A DNA stretch of 64,000 bases from Stichopus chloronotus (GCA_021234535.1 SFZH01000008.1:5022001-5086000); one strand, 5' to 3'. Counted from the first letter of the stretch, positions 55,401 through 62,741 are shown. Translations and numbers: made by a program. The notes: a model not told the origin generated them from the letters alone.

Positions 55401-58400
55401 TCTAAAAATTTATAGGTTAGCAAAGAAAGAATCCATCAATGAGAATTAGTGAATGTATGAACACTACTAAAGGGACAAAAATGATTAATATATGAGACAT
55501 GACAAACATACAAACAGTATATAAAAAAAAACCAGCTGCTTCAGTTTGTGAACAAAATAAGTTGTCAGCTTTCTTTTATTTACTTCACAAACATAAATTT
55601 CTTAGTTTAAAAGTTCATATATAATCTTCATTCTATAATCAAAATGCACAGCATTTGTTTTTGGGGGTCTCTCTTTACGGAATGTAGCCAATAGATTGGT
55701 TCTGTGCATAATAGATGTGTTTATTCTTTGTATCAATAAAGTGAGTTTTATTGGTGAATAAATCTGTTAGTCAAAGTCATTTATATCTCTATCAGATTAA
55801 AACAATACCTTGAACAAACCCAGGGGCTTGTCCTGTTTTGTCCTGTTTTTTTTTTTTTTTTCAATTGAATTCACAAATTCTACAAACCTTCTCCAGAAGA
55901 CAAGAAAGATAACAGCTGCCACCAGAAGAATGATTATCAAGATGGCAGATATGGCACCAGCTATGATGGCAGTTGCCAGGGGATTGTCATAAGCACTTCC
56001 TGAAAATCAAAAGTAAGAATAGTGTTGCTATGGTATGAAATTTTCAAAAATGACACTAGGAACGCTTTTACCTCAACTGCAAAATGACATCACAATATCA
56101 TAGTCGTGGATAAGGTGGAACCAAATCAAGCTATGGAATGTGTACAGAAGTCACACTGCAGAGCTAAAATCTAAACTTAATTCTGACAAGACACTTATTT
56201 TCGTATAAATCAAAAGGCTGGCAATTACGGAAGGGCGGTGACCAGATACACACACACACACACACACACAAATTGCCAGATGCTAGACCATGGTCAATAC
56301 GGTAATGCAGAGGTTATATGAGGTGAGGGAGTACGCGCTGTGAATTGAGTTCTTTACACTTAAATACAAACTTAAGGTCTGATTTCTTGTTCCCATGTAT
56401 ATTTAGTGGGTGATCCAAATCTGTTGTAAGAAACATTTACTTTTTTCCTCAGGTGCACAAATGATATTGTTTGGGTCATTTCACAAACAATATCAGAACC
56501 AAAGTCTCTTAACAATATTGTTTGCTGATATTGCAATACCACAACACTTCACAAGAATACCACAATTTTCTTTCATCCTGCACAACAGTTAAAGAGCATG
56601 GTACAGCGACTTCTTTATACACAAAAAACTGGGGTTGCGTCCACTTATGGTCATGAGTTAAATCACTATGATCACAGAAGCGGCAAATTGGTTTGGATTT
56701 TCAAAGTAAATTGTTCCCCTGTCTCATCACAATGGTACTCTCATCTGCTATGCATGACGAATTTGGTTACCATTTTTAAGGTAATTACGATTCCTGTGTG
56801 ACATGATATGGACTAGCTACCCTTTCTCAATCTGTCACCCTTACTGGAGTTCTTGCCTTGAATTTTCAAAAGATCAGAATGCACTTGTTGTGCTGAGACG
56901 CTGAGCTGAGGGACTAGATAAATATCCTCAAACCTATACCGTCCAGAGCATAACTCATTATACACGCACATCTCTTTCCATAATCAAGAAAAGGTCTGCA
57001 TACAATATTATCAAATTATCCTGGTTAGTATCTTGAACTGAAACAATGGCTATTAGGAATTACTGTATATAAGGGAACTAGGTAAACTTCTTATCATGAC
57101 TGTATATTTCATTGCTACCAAGCATTTTAGGGGTGTTCTGAAAACAAACCCATCAACCCGCCAATTAAAATCTAGGCAGGGCACACTGATCACAGTTGTG
57201 TTCATGTTCAGAATTTGACTTAAATCTTGGTCTGTTCCTGATTCAACCCTGCAGCAAAATGAAGACATTCTTTTATGCAACAGAATTTTATAATTCACAA
57301 ACAGTATTACTCAGCTAATTATCCATATATGATATACTAAATGTAGTAGCTCTCATAATACCCACTTCACTGTAAGTGGTAAATATGTTACATCTCACTT
57401 ACCTTTTGTTGTCACAATAATTGGTGGTTGACTATAGACACCTCTACCTAATTCATTCTTGGCAGCTACCTATTTGAAACCAAAAAAAAACAAAACAGAA
57501 CTTGAACACTGTCTTATCTGCTTGTTATGTATGGAATTTTCAGTCCAAGATGTACAGACAGTGAGGTAATTACCACCCTGCCAAAATCGTATAAGTAAAT
57601 ATGTCACACACATAGTACTCTTCAGTAGGAAATGTGGTAGTAACCATAACATAAAATCATTCTTCATAATAAATACTCAGAGCTATATCTGTGAGACACA
57701 ATAATAAAAAGTTCTGTCTATCTATTAATTAATCCTATATCCTATCTCTGTTATAACAAATCATGTACTAAAAACATGAAGTGGTTTTAATGATTAATAT
57801 CTACTTGTCACCATCACACAAAATGTGATTCCAGTTTCAATTGTAACCATTGCAACAAAAAGTGGATTGTCTGTGACATCACTTCCACATTCATCATCCC
57901 ACCTCCCCTCTGCTGATCCTCTGCTCTACTCTCCCTTTTCACCAACATCCCCCTCTTTTCACCCTCCCCAAGCCATGCACCTACTTTTCCAAAATAATGT
58001 TCACTTGAATCTGTAAATATTCCTCATCATTCTATACTCTAGATTTGCTTAGGCCTAACCCAAACATAATAATAACTGCATGTTTTTTTTTTTTTCTTCA
58101 ATCCAGGAGCCTGTTTGCTCACCCTGAGCTCAATACATGATTTCCCTGGCAAGATAGTTGTTTCCACAGATCTTTTTGACACTTTACTTGTTCCAGGTGT
58201 GAAGCTGCTACTGCAATGGAGCAATAGTATTTTAATTTGATCTACATGTAAAAGATTATGTTATCAATGACAGTGTATGTTGAAACTGATGAAAGCTTTC
58301 CCTTGTTTATAATAATTCCCACACTTTCTTGATTCCAGAAGATAACATGTCATACCAGAAATGACAGGAAATGAATTCCGTACCATGCATGCACGGAAAA

Positions 58401-61400
58401 ACTGATGAAATGGATGTATGTTTTCTGTCTTGATGCAATGAAGGTGGAGCAAGGGGCAGCACAAGTATTCAAATGAATTCAAGTGCAAACCATAATTTGG
58501 GATCATGCAAGTGACTTTGGAAAGGCCAACAGTTAAATTACAGTATTTTGACTTGCAACGTGGCAGTTAAAGGACTTAAGGACAGTTCACATACCAGCAA
58601 TGAACATAGATCTATTACATGAGGCTGACAGTCATCATACACATGGATCTTTGGCAGGAAATCTTAAAGAATATGTGGCATCAATGACAAAACATCGAAG
58701 AGTGACTGTTCTCATGCATATACATGAAGCTTACACTTCTCACATGTATATGTATGTAGTTCTTTAATTGCATCTACTTAGGCCTGCTTAACTCTTCTAC
58801 CACAAGACATTTGTTTAGTTTTGCTGGTAAGCACTATGTCATGAGGTATCAAAATGCAGCAGCCTCAAAATAATAAGTATGTTGTCTCCGAGCATACCCA
58901 AAATAAAATGTTTCACTTCACAACCCTGATGGTGCATGTCATAAACTTTTCGGCCAACTTACAATGACTGTAAGTACAAGTCATATATATGGGTACTGAG
59001 CAACAATTAAATAACTGCAGGCTGTTACAACCTGGTCCCACATAAGGAATGGGTGATCTTTACCTGCAATCTGAGGGGCATCTGTGGTTTCCTTCAGCAA
59101 TAAAGACTACCTGCACTGATAATTGCTGGAAAGTAGTACTGCAATTGTTTTTATGATAAAAAGTAAGATGAGGTGCTTTCTGGCGAACATCGCTACTTTT
59201 TAACTGTGACTTTTCACTAGTTACAGAAAAAGCGGAAGGTTATTGTGATAGATGTGGTTCACTTACATACATAGCATTGTGCAAGCTCACCTTCGTTGCT
59301 ATACTGTTTTACAGGTTTCACAGTCTGATCCATATTGAGTCCAAATAGAGACCTTTGACCTCCACCAAGTACAATAGGGTTTGTGTACTCAATATGGTCC
59401 ACATTGTGAAAGAGAATGAGATCTTTCCAAACTTCTCTTCTTCAGTTAAAATTGTCACAATCTGACCCTTGTTAGTCCCAAATGAAAGATCAACAAAACA
59501 ACAGTATTACAATGCTCAGTGTGGTACACTGACACACCAAATATAAGAAGATTCCAAGATCCTACCCCTGTGATATGTGTTCAAAAAATTTCCCACACAG
59601 CAGACACTAGCTGATTCAAAATGATGTTTGATCTCAAAACTGGTTCTTGTAGTTATTGTTTTACACTCACGTGCTACTTATCACCACCCCCCCCCAAAAA
59701 TGCATGCAAAAGAAATCATGGCTTCTCCTGTAAGTCCAAGAACACCCAGAGTGAAAGTCCTGCATTGAATCACTTGCCATAATATGTTACTGTGTATGTA
59801 CTGAAGGAGAGGCTGGGATGTGTTGGAATTACTTACATCAGAGCACAGTAAATGGTGTCTGCAGACACTGACAAGTGTGGGTGTGAACTATCAACGTGAC
59901 ATTTAGCTTCGTTGTTATGCAGGAGGAAAATAAATACCATGAACACAAGCATTGATGTCAATCTACCCACTGAGAAAACAGGGCATCAACCTTACCCTAA
60001 TCAATATTCAGAATGACAATCTGTAGCTGTATTTATTTCACTTTCAAACCTCAAACTGCTATAATACATCCCTATTATATCATACACCACAAAATGAATT
60101 GTAACGGTATTGAGAAACTTATGTAATGATATTGGCTGCCCAGATTACCATCCTCATCGTCATTCTGCTCTAGCGCTATATCTGTTTTTGAGTCACAGCA
60201 GCTCTCTTCAGCAGCAGCTCTGCTTGTGATTTATGACAAACTATCCATCACTTAGAGTTAATGTAGCATTGCACCCGATCTCCCCTGAAGCAGAAAACAC
60301 TGCAAGTCAAGCAGTGAAAGCTTGCTTCCATGGGTAGACAGGCAGTAAACTGCAGTCTTACTAAAGCACAAACTCTTTGTCAGGTTTTACAACTGACTTC
60401 CCTGTGATTTAAATTCCTCATACCAAAACAGATGTTAGCAACATTTTAGGCTTAATGATGTAGGTGACATCATTTTCTATTCTTAACATACAGATGCTCC
60501 TAGTTGCCATATGGACAACTGATTTAATGCCTTTTATTTGGCAATGCCTCTAAAGTGATGCAAATAAGTTGCAGTTTCCTATTCTGAAGCAGCTATAAAG
60601 TTTGTTTTAATTTACTAGCTGCTAACTGTGAGTCTTTTCGAGCTTTTTCTGCTACAATTCACACAGATTTTTTGTTGCACTAAAGATGATATAGGCTGCT
60701 GTTTCATTGCACATACGCTGCTAGTTGTATTTGAAGATGTTTCCAGTTGCATATGAACATATCTTGCTATAACACATATGATCTGTACTTCTACTGGTTT
60801 GCTATCATATCAGCAGTACCAGCTGTAATTGGATTGCTTTGCGATTGCATGTGTCCTTTGTCCTTGGAATGCTTTCTTATAGTACATATTATTTGTAATT
60901 ACAGATTTGCTATTGAACACATCAGCTGTACTTGGTCTGCTTTGCGATTGGACACATCAGCTGTACCTTGGCCTGCTTTGATATTTCACATATTCCCCAA
61001 AACTTGTTTTTTTTAATTCGCTAGCGACGTACTCACCTCATTATGAGGCTATATGAGGTGGGGGAGTTCGTGTTGTGAATTTACTGTTCTTGGACTGCTT
61101 TGCTATTTCACATAGTAGTTGTACTTGGCCTGCTTTGTTATAGCACATATTAGTTGAACTTAAACTGCTTTGGTATTTATACATTAGCTTAACTTGGAAT
61201 GATTTGCAAGATCCTGGCTCCAAGGAGCCGAATCTTGGGGAGCCAGCTCCTGTAACCAGCTCCCGGAACCCCCCGTATCCCGGGAGTCCTGCTGGAGTAC
61301 GTTCCGAGGAGCGTCCTCAACCGCGGTCTCCTGTGGAAGGCCAGAGATCTGCCGAGTCAGTTCGACGTCCCGACGGATGGAGCACCACTCGGCGGCTGAA

Positions 61401-62741
61401 GCCACGGGCTCCTGGTCCATCTCCCGGGTGCCAGAGCTTGAGGCTTGACTGCCAGGAGTTGGGGCTTGCCAGGAGTTGGGCCAGGAGTTGGGGAAGACAT
61501 TGCCAAGTCCAAGGGGAGGGGGGGTCATTCTACTTACAAAAAAAAACTACCTAGCACCCCGAAAAACACTACAAAATTTTTACGAAGGTAACTAAGGGCA
61601 ACAAAAAGGCAAGCAAACTCGAAATACAATAAGGTATGAACAAACGAGGAGGCTAACGTTACGTTACAAATAAAATATGAAGCAAAAATAACGTAAGCAG
61701 GGGATTGCACAATTCCCTTAAGGGGATTGCAAAATACGTAAAGTTTAGGCTACGGGAGCTGACTGTGCGGCGGCACGACAGCAAAACTGTCCTAAGCACG
61801 CTGCACAAAACTGAAATATTTAATCTTAAATTTCTCTGAGAAGCCAGAATAAAATTAAGAAAAATATCGCAGGCTAGAATGACAAAGTAATAAGGAACGA
61901 AAAACGAGAATACTGAAGGTTTTCCCGAGACAGCCGCCTTGCACAAGGCAAAAACAGTGGAGAACTTGAAAAACACGTTGACAGCACTCGAGCGAAAGCC
62001 AAACAAGGGCGAGCTAGGCTTTAGAGGGCGCGGTGCAAGAATTGATTTCGAGGACGATTTGAGCAAAGGTCAAATGATGCATTAGTGATGCAAGGGGTAG
62101 GTATATGTCTACGATGTGAATTACAGTAATACGGTAATGCATAGGTTATATGAGGTGAGGGAGTTCATGCTGTGAATTAACTGTTCTTGGACTGCTTTGC
62201 TATTTCACATAGTAGTTGTACTTGGCCTGCTTTGTTATAGCACATATTAGTTGAACTTGGACTGCTTTGGTATTTATACATTAGATTAACTTGGAATGAT
62301 TCGCTATTGCACATGTAAGATGTACTAATAATGCTTTGCTATTGCACATATTAGATCTACTTGGAGTGCTTGTTATTGCATGCACTTTGTAAGTTATGCA
62401 TATATCAGTTAACTGTGTTCTATAGACTGGACTCAAATCATTAACCATATCATGATATCATAATTTCAAGACAATACATGAGACATTCTCACTAAATCCT
62501 ACCTCAAAGATGTATTCCACTCCTGGCTGAAGTCCTTCAATTGTTTTTACTTCTTGGTCTCTCCCTTGAGATGTTTTGTACTGATACTTGCTCCTCTCCA
62601 CTGTCTGGTCGCTAGGACGATAACGGATCTCATATTCCAGAATTTCTCCATTTGTGTACATTGGTTGACGCCATTGCAGTTGGATTGTTCTCTCTGTTGA
62701 ATCCTTCTCAATGACAAGAACATTTCTGGGACTAGATGGCA
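16233..62741 (-). CDS. Eph: Eph receptor tyrosine kinase, C-terminal half (11 exons, 5' part outside window)
   Basis: Single-pass membrane receptor for ephrins that signals at cell-cell contacts in axon guidance and tissue boundaries. Exons, 5' to 3': 62741-62503, 57469-57403, 55999-55888, 54271-54206, 45654-45590, 38445-38308, 37989-37742, 35368-35165, 33363-33214, 32568-32381, 16488-16233. They total 1733 nt, keep frame at every junction and encode 577 residues plus TGA. Visible domains (residue numbers from the first visible codon): second FN3 1-103, membrane helix about 111-138, juxtamembrane with YVDP and YENP at 196 and 202, kinase about 221-485, SAM about 508-573. Catalytic residues are all present (Lys253, Glu270, HRD Asp346, DFG Asp364), so this is an active kinase, unlike the EphA10/EphB6 pseudokinases. 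The FN3-TM-kinase-SAM order is diagnostic of Eph. I cannot assign it to class A or B. The ligand-binding domain and promoter lie right of 64000. Confidence 0.97.
16950..17100 (-). repeat. Fragment of a G-run MITE-like repeat
   Basis: The minus strand reads GGGGTCTAAGGGGAGGGGAG, then TTCCCCTTTGGGAATTTTTTC, then GATGCAAAATGGTGCGATAT. It resembles the GGTCCAGGG..CTTCCCTGGAAAATTT stretch at 29148-29175, so it is probably a dispersed element piece. Confidence 0.4.
17122..17480. mobile_element. GC-rich foldback element
   Basis: The inverted ends GGTAAGGCACCGTGTCAAAA (from 17122) and GGTTAGGTACCATGTCAAAA (from 17480 inward) continue as AGTTGGC. The inside is rich in CAGCCGCTGCAG / GCAGCGGCCTTGCCAGCC sub-repeats, also partly inverted. 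GC content is far above the flanks. No coding capacity. Confidence 0.75.
17490..17580. repeat. Truncated copy of the 19129-19336 foldback element
   Basis: 17490-17572 is identical over 83 nt to 19244-19326. It then continues AGATTGTCTG in place of the intact element's end. It directly abuts the GC-rich foldback element ending at 17480. Confidence 0.8.
18425..18530 (-). repeat. tRNA-like (SINE head?) sequence with B-box
   Basis: The minus strand has GGCCGGGGTTCGATTCACGG. GGTTCGATTCA (18463-18453) differs from the pol III B-box consensus only in its last base. I cannot fold a full cloverleaf or find a clear A-box, so this is at best a tRNA-derived relic. Confidence 0.3.
19129..19336. mobile_element. 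Short foldback MITE
   Basis: Left end CGGACAATCTTGGACAAAAT..TTGGGACAC. The right end read inward is TACAATCCTTGGACAAAATT..TTGGGACAC. About 205 bp. Its right half is duplicated exactly at 17490-17572. Confidence 0.7.
20960..22002 (+). repeat. Diverged repeat B units and terminal hairpin module
   Basis: 20960-21330 contains TGACCCAAATAACCTTCAATTG and ATGAACTTTGACC units. 21942-21952 is a CA run. 21961-22002 is TCACCATCGCATAGGTTCCT..GCC..GCAAGAAATC, the hairpin module. The region between shows nothing clear. Confidence 0.5.
23067..23230 (+). pseudogene. Harbinger accessory gene remnant: MADF-like DNA-binding domain
   Basis: ATG CCC AAG CGA at 23067 starts [19 protein letters not shown], then a TAA, then NPVL, and after a 1-nt frame change [20 protein letters not shown]. 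This is the 'LIELVREnPvLYdp..p.Y+d...+..aW..Ia' pattern of MADF/Adf1-type domains, as in the Myb/MADF protein carried by Harbingers. One stop and one frameshift show it is dead. Confidence 0.72.
23583..23822 (-). pseudogene. Harbinger transposase N-terminal remnant
   Basis: The minus strand reads [12 protein letters not shown], then after a frame change [20 protein letters not shown]. This resembles the 'L..EL..DD..F.kYFRmS...F..lL..I' region before the DDE domain of HARBI1-type transposases. The frame then runs into a Ser/Gln/Asp-rich stretch and stops. No DDE core follows. Confidence 0.6.
24517..26006 (+). mobile_element. Internally deleted CR1/L2/Jockey-type LINE remnant
   Basis: It starts inside the endonuclease (FSVIGVTER), keeps [27 protein letters not shown] and GISDHFSIF (to about 25070), then passes within about 120 nt to the region after the RT core ([18 protein letters not shown], from about 25177) and on to the C-terminal end ([26 protein letters not shown]). 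The whole RT palm (GVPQG, FADD) is missing, a deletion of roughly 1.5 kb relative to the element at 2554-6740. The 3' end is GAACTGAAATAAAGATACAA. Many stops. It lies antisense to Eph. Confidence 0.88.
26640..26882. mobile_element. Small MITE-like inverted-repeat unit (~240 bp)
   Basis: AAGGGCTATTCAG near 26648 is matched by its inverse CTGAATAGCCCTT near 26862, with weaker match outward (CTTCTTTC / CTTGTTA). No coding capacity. No clear target duplication. Confidence 0.45.
27216..27515 (-). repeat. Dispersed repeat A, inverted partial copy
   Basis: On the minus strand, CATTCAATAGTTATGAAAACT followed by the TTTGTACTGGC and TTAGTACTTTTCTGTG blocks matches part of repeat A. It shares extra sequence on its other side (ATCAACTCAA..CTTTAAG) with 34430-34720, so the full element is longer than the two direct copies show. 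Confidence 0.65.
27587..27710 (+). repeat. hAT-MITE-like end
   Basis: CAGCAGTGTTGTCAAGTGAC is followed by repeated GAGTCnnGGTCACCACC / CGAGACTGAGTCACCACC / CGAATCGAGTCAC. The terminal CAG.G.TG.CAAGT and the internal GAGTC sub-repeats resemble hAT-type MITEs. The opposite end is not seen. Confidence 0.4.
29039..30413. mobile_element. Possible hAT-like non-autonomous element
   Basis: Left end CAGGCCCATAGCCAG..GGGGTGGGTC. Right end read inward CAGGCCTGTAGCCAGAGGGG..GACCCACCCC. Both then have GGACCTTTTTCC/GGTCCATTTTCC. This is the CAGG.C.TAGCCAG style of hAT termini. No clean 8-bp target duplication was found. A smaller foldback (GTGGTGGCGGT..ACCGCCACGAC) is nested at about 29270-29405. Confidence 0.5.
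32381..32568 (-). CDS. Eph: Eph exon: end of kinase C-lobe
   Basis: 188 nt between TTCTGACAG and AATGG|GTATGT, phase 0 in and 2 out. It encodes [20 protein letters not shown], then [18 protein letters not shown] and [12 protein letters not shown], the conserved last helices of Eph kinases. It leads into the short linker to SAM. The next intron, 15.9 kb, is the largest in the window. Confidence 0.97.
32569..33213 (-). other. Eph intron (645 bp)
   Basis: Short intron. 32795-32870 resembles, with divergence, the dispersed ACTCACCTC..TATGCATTACC module seen at 40090-40147. Otherwise nothing recognisable. Confidence 0.7.
33214..33363 (-). CDS. Eph: Eph exon: kinase activation segment and C-lobe
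   Basis: 150 nt between ATATAATAG and AAGAT|GTAAGT, phase 0 in and 0 out. The length equals the conserved 150-nt vertebrate Eph kinase exon. It begins [20 protein letters not shown] (P+1 loop and APE motif, residues 390-392) and continues [20 protein letters not shown] to NWPNQD. The common DVWSYGIV tyrosine is a leucine here (SDVWSLGIV). Confidence 0.98.
33364..35164 (-). other. Eph intron within the kinase domain (1.8 kb)
   Basis: 33364-34400 shows nothing recognisable. 34430-34720 is an inverted partial copy of the dispersed 1.2-kb repeat. Confidence 0.75.
34430..34720 (-). repeat. Dispersed repeat A, inverted partial copy
   Basis: Same inverted portion as 27216-27515: GTGGGTAATTAATGATTCAA, TTGATAGTTTTCATAAGTGC, GATGTGAAACTGGACTATGC and ATCAACTCAACTTGCTGCTT, in the same order. 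Confidence 0.65.
35165..35368 (-). CDS. Eph: Eph exon: kinase catalytic loop and DFG
   Basis: 204 nt between TTTTCCTCAG and ACTAAA|GTAAGA, phase 0 in and 0 out. It carries [14 protein letters not shown] (catalytic Asp346, Asn351) and [20 protein letters not shown], with DFG Asp364 and a single activation-loop tyrosine (377), the usual Eph autophosphorylation position. The exon ends exactly before the GGKIPIRW segment. Confidence 0.98.
35672..36665 (+). repeat. Dispersed repeat A, copy 2
   Basis: Second direct copy of the element at 176-1190, inside an Eph kinase intron. Shared blocks include TCACATCCAATAATTATGAA and TAACTGAAGTTCATGAAACA, in the same order. It is internally diverged with many small indels. 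Confidence 0.8.
36745..37047 (+). repeat. Repeat B units with CA microsatellite and hairpin
   Basis: CATCTGACTTTCCCCTATTG occurs twice, 142 nt apart (about 36756 and 36898), around TGACCTTTGACCTCCACCAC. Then a CA-rich microsatellite (36949-37003) and the hairpin GTTCCTTTGCTAATGCAAGG at 37025-37047. Confidence 0.75.
37742..37989 (-). CDS. Eph: Eph exon: kinase N-lobe (glycine loop, VAVK, alpha-C)
   Basis: 248 nt after TATACAAAG, ending AAGG|GTAAGT, phase 1 in and 0 out. It completes the loop as [11 protein letters not shown] and carries NVAVKTLK (ATP-binding Lys253), [20 protein letters not shown] (alpha-C Glu270) and [17 protein letters not shown] with a threonine gatekeeper. The '[11 protein letters not shown]' and 'MENGSLD.FLR' strings are Eph signatures. 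The upstream intron is only 318 bp, the shortest of the gene. Confidence 0.98.
38308..38445 (-). CDS. Eph: Eph exon: juxtamembrane tyrosines and kinase N-lobe start
   Basis: 138 nt between TTCTTGCAG and GGAG|GTAAGA, phase 1 in and 1 out. It contains [19 protein letters not shown]: the two conserved Eph juxtamembrane tyrosines (196 and 202). In known Ephs these inhibit the kinase when unphosphorylated and bind SH2 proteins when phosphorylated. It then enters the kinase at [12 protein letters not shown], the start of the glycine-rich loop. Confidence 0.97.
38588..39404 (+). repeat. Repeat B array (about 145-bp units), block 1
   Basis: Successive units of the form TTGACCCCAAATGACCTTTGACCTCC, then CAATGTGGTACACCTACAT, then CAAGCTTCCCTTCTTGAGATAT, then GTTTACAAGGTTTTCACAG. 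A local 19-bp triplication TGACCTTTGACCTCCTAAA lies at 38838-38895. It is followed by a CATA/CACA microsatellite (39408-39506). Confidence 0.85.
39408..39506 (+). repeat. CATA/CACA microsatellite
   Basis: Runs of ACATACATACATACATAC and variants with ACAC/ACGC. It directly follows repeat B block 1, as elsewhere in the window. Confidence 0.95.
39590..40345 (+). repeat. Repeat B array, diverged block 2
   Basis: It shares the sequence order TTGGTCTTTG..GATGATGGCTAATAGGCATCAT..GCACACCTGCATATTAAA..GACCC..TTCTTGAGATAT-like with 46380-46720, then typical units to 40345. A copy of the short ACTCACCTCC..TATGCATTACCG module interrupts it at 40090-40147. Confidence 0.7.
41940..42205 (+). repeat. Repeat B array, block 3
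   Basis: Two units with CCCAAAATGACCTTTCACCTCC and CCCCAAATAACCTTTGACCT. It is preceded at 41866-41897 by AGAAAGCCAAAAGGCTTAGTG, part of the hairpin module in opposite orientation. Confidence 0.7.
43402..44048 (+). repeat. Repeat B array, block 4, with CA microsatellite and terminal hairpin
   Basis: The GAGATATCGTGTTTACA box recurs at about 43650, 43795 and 43940, which gives a 145-bp period. The array runs into (CATA)n(CA)n at 43974-44003 and then GACATCACCATCGCATAGATTC, with a hairpin GATTCCT..TGCC TTC GGCAAGGAATC at 44022-44047. This is the most complete example of the composite. Confidence 0.88.
45590..45654 (-). CDS. Eph: Eph exon: juxtamembrane segment 2
   Basis: 65 nt between CAACTCTCAG and GAAC|GTAAGT, phase 2 in and 1 out. 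It encodes [20 protein letters not shown], a polar linker with one tyrosine (residue 176). The size matches the ~65-nt juxtamembrane exon of vertebrate Eph genes. It is flanked by the two large repeat-filled introns (8.6 kb upstream, 7.1 kb downstream). Confidence 0.88.
45898..46290. mobile_element. Small foldback/MITE element with 9-bp target duplication, second copy
   Basis: Ends GGTGACACCCCTATATTTGG and, read inward from the right, GGTTACAGCCTCATGTTCCA. Internal sub-repeats TTCCGACACACCTATATTCTG. Flanks AGTAGAATA (45889-45897) and AATAGAATA (46291-46299) match at 8 of 9. It has the same terminal signature as 9554-9766. Confidence 0.7.
46310..47110 (+). repeat. Repeat B array, diverged block 5
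   Basis: It matches 39590-40030 in order (GATGATGACTGATAGGTATCAT, GCACACCTGCATCTTAAA, then TTGAGATATCATGTTTGAAAGG). It ends with units such as CCCCTGTTGACCCCACTTGAC. Confidence 0.65.
54206..54271 (-). CDS. Eph: Eph exon: juxtamembrane segment 1 (possible cassette exon)
   Basis: 66 nt preceded by a strong pyrimidine tract and TTTGACCCCAG and followed by CCG|GTAAAC. Phase 2 in and 2 out. It encodes basic, helical-looking sequence [20 protein letters not shown]. No domain homology of its own supports it; the call rests on the acceptor, the exact phase match on both sides and the position. Being symmetric (66 = 3 x 22) it could be skipped without changing the frame. Confidence 0.8.
54272..57402 (-). 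other. Eph introns flanking the TM exon (1.6 kb and 1.4 kb; TM exon at 55888-55999)
   Basis: The introns are 54272-55887 and 56000-57402; the 112-nt TM exon between them is listed separately. A (CA)n tract at 56249-56271 is followed by the dispersed module ACGGTAATGC..GGTTATATGAGG (about 56280-56340). Otherwise they are AT-rich and show nothing recognisable. Confidence 0.7.
55888..55999 (-). CDS. Eph: Eph exon: transmembrane helix
   Basis: 112 nt after the acceptor GATTTTCAG, phase 1 in and 2 out. It encodes a short acidic/polar stalk (GSAYDNP) and then an uninterrupted hydrophobic run of about 28 residues, from [10 protein letters not shown] to VIFLVFW, followed by Arg-Arg as a cytosolic stop-transfer. 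The donor is GTTTGT, which is weak but GT. Small residues A-x-x-x-G and G-x-x-S in the N-terminal half could support helix dimerisation (inference). Confidence 0.94.
57403..57469 (-). CDS. Eph: Eph exon: end of second FN3 domain
   Basis: 67 nt between TTCAAATAG and AAAG|GTAAGTG, phase 0 in and 1 out. It encodes [20 protein letters not shown], the G-strand end of an FN3 domain (V-A-A-x-N-x-x-G-x-G). It joins the preceding exon to give the typical 'YIFEV..A.N..G.G.YS' sequence. The following intron is about 1.4 kb. Confidence 0.95.
59320..59580 (+). repeat. Repeat B units, diverged
   Basis: AGACCTTTGACCTCCACCAA, CTCAATATGGTCCACATTGTG and CTTCTCTTCTTCAG recur as in the other blocks, about one and a half units. 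Confidence 0.65.
60740..62400 (+). repeat. Degenerate ~30-bp minisatellite, duplicated, with inserted block
   Basis: Units of the type CTTGGACTGCTTTGCTATTGCACATATTAGTTGTA recur from 60740 to 61000, 61081 to 61200 and 62175 to 62370. 61050-61200 and 62148-62295 are nearly identical direct copies about 1.1 kb apart. Confidence 0.75.
61205..62120 (-). mobile_element. Anomalous GC-rich block, possible retroelement 5' fragment
   Basis: 61205-61545 is far more GC- and CpG-rich than its flanks. On the minus strand an ATG at 61528 opens 114 residues ([20 protein letters not shown]..., Gln/Ser/Asp-rich) that run out into the flanking minisatellite. 61546-62090 has no ORF and could be its leader. I recognise no domain; element identity is inference from composition and sharp boundaries. 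Confidence 0.35.
62503..62741 (-). CDS. Eph: Eph exon: most of second fibronectin III domain
   Basis: 239 nt between a CTCAAATAG acceptor and a GAG|GTAGGA donor. It enters in phase 1 and leaves in phase 0. The protein begins [13 protein letters not shown] and contains [19 protein letters not shown] and [13 protein letters not shown], the B-, C- and F-strand signatures of the membrane-proximal FN3 of Eph receptors. It lacks the KCGAG-type cysteine segment expected of the first FN3, so I call it FN3-2. This is the most 5' exon I find; nothing between here and 64000 reads as FN3-1. Confidence 0.95.

Larger units (their letters stand above)
57470..62502 (-). other. Eph intron inside FN3-2 (5.0 kb)
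   Basis: 57470-59300 and 59600-60700 show nothing recognisable. 59320-59580 has diverged 145-bp repeat units. 60740-62400 is a degenerate ~30-bp minisatellite, duplicated around a GC-rich block (61205-62120). Confidence 0.75.

Noticed and set aside
61204..61554. 116-residue + ORF in the GC-rich block
   Set aside because: Opposite strand is equally open; open frames follow from the GC-rich composition. Kept only as a finding.
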